64,000 bases of DNA, taken from positions 186,001-250,000 of the forward strand of contig NZ_JABXWB010000003.1 in the NCBI RefSeq assembly GCF_013375555.1. Direction: 5' to 3'. Position 1 is the first letter of the stretch; each line of letters opens with the position of its first letter. The notes beneath the pieces were generated by a model. The model did not search any database. It saw only the letters and a program-made list of their open reading frames with translations, and was not told where the DNA came from. This stretch comes from Sphingobium sp. EM0848 (GTDB taxonomy: Bacteria > Pseudomonadota > Alphaproteobacteria > Sphingomonadales > Sphingomonadaceae). Both the position numbers and the translations under genes were made by a program. This document shows, one piece after another, positions 62,016-64,000 of the stretch.

Positions 62016-63983
62016 ATGTCGAATGGCGCAGAGCTTCATCCCATCACTGAAAGTGACGCGTTCATCGCCGACGCATTGCGCGAGGCGTCGATGCCCGCGC
62101 TCATGGCTTCCATGTCGCATTTGGTCGGGGATTTACGATTGTGGGACAGCGGAATTCGCCCTGCCGCTGCACCTTTTGGGCCGGTCGATAATGATGGCCT
62201 GACAGAGGAGCAGCGAGAAGCCGTGCGCGCCCAGGCGCTCGAGCTGCTCAAGGACTATCGTGACCGCGGGTCGCCGGCCTTGCCGCCGTTCGATAGCGAC
62301 GCCCTCCTGAAGATGATGCGCCTGGTGGCGGGCGACGCGGTGCCCGATTCCTATCTACCGATGCTGCTGGCCGATGCCCGGATCGACGATCGCCCGATCG
62401 CGCTGCGCGAATGGCCCGCTGCGCTGAAGGAAAAGGCGGGGGATTTCCATGCCCTAGTTGTCGGTGCAGGCATGTCAGGGATGCTGATGGCGATCCGCCT
62501 GCAGGAAGCGGGCATTCCCTATGTTATCATCGAGAAGAACAGCGATGTCGGGGGGACTTGGCTGCTGAACAGCTATCCCGGCTGTCGGTGCGACGTGCCC
62601 AATTATTTCTACAGCTATTCCTTCGAAAGACGGTCTGACTGGCCGCACCATTTTTCCGAGCGCGACCGCATTTTGGAGTATTTTCAGGGCATCGCGCAGA
62701 AATACAACATCCTCAGCAAAGTTCAGTTCAACAGCGAAGTCACTGAAGCCGTCTGGTCGGAGGAGGAGTCGACCTGGCATGTCAGCGTGTGTCGGGAGGA
62801 TGGATCGGTTGATATGATCGTCACCAAGGCGTTCATTCCTGCCGTTGGCCAACTCAGCCGGCCCAAAATCCCTGACTTGCCCGGTGCTGAGCGCTTCGGG
62901 GGCATCGCTTGCCATACCGGCGCCTACGACCGTTCCATTTCCTATGAAGGCAAGCGGGTCGCGGTCGTCGGCACTGCCGCGAGTGCGATCCAGGCCATCC
63001 CGGAAATTGCGGAAAAGGCGGATCAGCTTTTTGTAGTGCAGCGGACCGCCCATTGGCTGCTGCCATCGCCCAATCATCTGGCGGAAATCGCGCCGGGTAT
63101 GAAGTGGCTGCTTGGACATGTACCTTTCTACTCGCATTGGTATCGCGCGCGCTATTCGTCCCGCTCGCTGTACGGTCTGAAGATCGCCGCCGCGATCGAC
63201 CCCTCCTGGCCGCATCAGGAGCGATCAGTCAGCGCGCTAAACGACCAGGTACGCGAGCGGCTGACAGATTATCTGAAAGGCGAACTTGACGATCGCCCTG
63301 ATCTGCTGGAAAAGCTCACGCCCAAATATCCGCCATTCGCCACGCGCATCATGCCCAATAATGGCAGCTATCTGCGTAGCCTGAAGAGGGATAACTCAGA
63401 GCTCGTGACCGGGAACCTCGCGGCGCTTGACGAAACGGGCATCGTCATGGCCGACGGGCGTCACCTCGATGTCGACATCATTATTTACGCGACGGGCTTC
63501 CAGGCGACGCGCTTCATGTACCCGATGCGGATCGTGGGCAAGGGCGGCGTGGTGCTGAGCGACTTCTGGGGTGAGGATGCGCGTGCCTATCTCGGCATAG
63601 CAGTACCCAATTTCCCAAATATGTTCATGGTCTTTGGACCAGGCACTGCCGTATTCAACGTCATATTTCTGGCTGAATGCAACAGCCGCTATATCATGGA
63701 CGCGGTACAAGGCATGATCGAGAATGGCTGGGATACGATCGAGTGCCGTCCTGAAATCTATACCGAATATGTCGAGCGGTATCGCAGAGAGGCCGCCGGG
63801 TTAGCGATTGCCAGCCCGCATGTGACGAGCTGGTACAAGAGCGCCAGCGGGAACGTCGTATCGAATCTTCCATTTGAGGTGTCGGATTATTGGAACTGGA
63901 CGCGAAAAGCGAACTTCGACGATTACCTGACCAGCTGTGAGAACGAGCGCGGTGAGTCTTTGTCAGACCTGATCAACTGTTAA
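62016..63983 (+). CDS. Baeyer-Villiger-type FAD monooxygenase (HAPMO-like)
   Basis: 655 residues with a GAGAGGTG ribosome site. An approximately 140-residue N-terminal extension precedes the FAD Rossmann motif VVGAGMSGMLMAIRL (about 149-163) and DVGGTWLLNSYPGCRCD. This layout and length resemble 4-hydroxyacetophenone monooxygenase. The BVMO fingerprint FxGxxxHxxxW(P/D) reads FGGIACHTGAYD, with Tyr for Trp; the second nucleotide site reads VVGTAASA instead of GxGxxG. It would insert oxygen next to a ketone to give an ester, which the hydrolase at 59624 could cleave. Confidence 0.85.
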   Translation: MSNGAELHPITESDAFIADALREASMPALMASMSHLVGDLRLWDSGIRPAAAPFGPVDNDGLTEEQREAVRAQALELLKDYRDRGSPALPPFDSDALLKMMRLVAGDAVPDSYLPMLLADARIDDRPIALREWPAALKEKAGDFHALVVGAGMSGMLMAIRLQEAGIPYVIIEKNSDVGGTWLLNSYPGCRCDVPNYFYSYSFERRSDWPHHFSERDRILEYFQGIAQKYNILSKVQFNSEVTEAVWSEEESTWHVSVCREDGSVDMIVTKAFIPAVGQLSRPKIPDLPGAERFGGIACHTGAYDRSISYEGKRVAVVGTAASAIQAIPEIAEKADQLFVVQRTAHWLLPSPNHLAEIAPGMKWLLGHVPFYSHWYRARYSSRSLYGLKIAAAIDPSWPHQERSVSALNDQVRERLTDYLKGELDDRPDLLEKLTPKYPPFATRIMPNNGSYLRSLKRDNSELVTGNLAALDETGIVMADGRHLDVDIIIYATGFQATRFMYPMRIVGKGGVVLSDFWGEDARAYLGIAVPNFPNMFMVFGPGTAVFNVIFLAECNSRYIMDAVQGMIENGWDTIECRPEIYTEYVERYRREAAGLAIASPHVTSWYKSASGNVVSNLPFEVSDYWNWTRKANFDDYLTSCENERGESLSDLINC

Positions 63984-64000
63984 GAAGACCAACATGTCAT

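Noticed and set aside
1..64000. CRISPR arrays, rRNA, tRNA and replication origins
   Set aside because: No regularly spaced repeat set, no rRNA or tRNA folds and no iteron cluster or replication gene were found while reading. Several direct repeats exist but only as IS target duplications or single tandem pairs.

Overview
The base composition, the wording of the proteins (two large TonB-dependent receptors, sulfotransferase-family and DUF1214 proteins, many SDRs, cytochrome P450s, catabolic dioxygenase modules) and the density of IS remnants all suggest an alphaproteobacterium of the Sphingomonadales. The segment looks accessory, either a catabolic plasmid or a genomic island, rather than core chromosome. 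This is inferred from protein character alone; no rRNA or tRNA gene is visible.

Layout. 1-1155: integrase remnant with a long inverted repeat, then a VapBC toxin-antitoxin pair. 1547-10033: a catabolic-looking module with AraC regulator, sulfotransferase, DUF1214 protein, TonB-dependent receptor and two SDRs. 10034-10839: cysQ, preceded by what looks like the amputated tail of a cysC domain. 11193-15411: a gene graveyard holding remnants of IS5, RND pump, ROK regulator, IS481 and integrase genes, plus one intact ISNCY/IS1182-like element with CTAG target duplications. 15493-23836: aldehyde dehydrogenase and SDR on the minus strand, then a double-cupin protein, a second TonB-dependent receptor and a GabD-like dehydrogenase on the plus strand. 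24265-28012: NTF2-like protein, PNPOx-like protein and a MocR/GabR-type regulator behind a perfect 38-bp palindrome. 28666-34462: hydantoinase/oxoprolinase subunits A and B and an acyl-CoA synthetase. 34514-37023: a mosaic of broken housekeeping pieces (SDR start, intact argD, truncated argF, a perfect 42-bp palindrome, cysteine desulfurase fragment, SRAP fragment).

37011-41762 is a Tn3-family element with unusually long (120-bp) terminal inverted repeats. An IS66-type element with 9-bp target repeats sits inside its left repeat, and its transposase frame is interrupted only by two nonsense codons. A P450 fragment and a frameshifted IS6 element follow (41763-42741).

42789-50353 is a second catabolic module. 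A P450 and a MarR regulator face away from a ThDP-dependent enzyme, GMC oxidoreductase, TIM-barrel isomerase and SDR; a perfect inverted repeat lies in the divergent promoter region. 50384-51603 is an SDR gene split by an IS3/IS481 hybrid scar. 51492-63983 is an aromatic-degradation module: IclR regulator diverging from gentisate 1,2-dioxygenase, FAA-hydrolase-family protein and RraA-like aldolase; then P450, AraC regulator, SDR, SnoaL-like, NmrA-like and alpha/beta hydrolase genes, an aldo/keto reductase and a Baeyer-Villiger-type monooxygenase resembling 4-hydroxyacetophenone monooxygenase.

Together the intact genes fit import of a poorly soluble carbon source by TonB receptors, oxidation by P450s, SDRs, GMC and ALDH enzymes, ketone or side-chain cleavage (BVMO plus hydrolase, ThDP enzyme) and ring cleavage through gentisate. 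The actual substrate cannot be read from the sequence.
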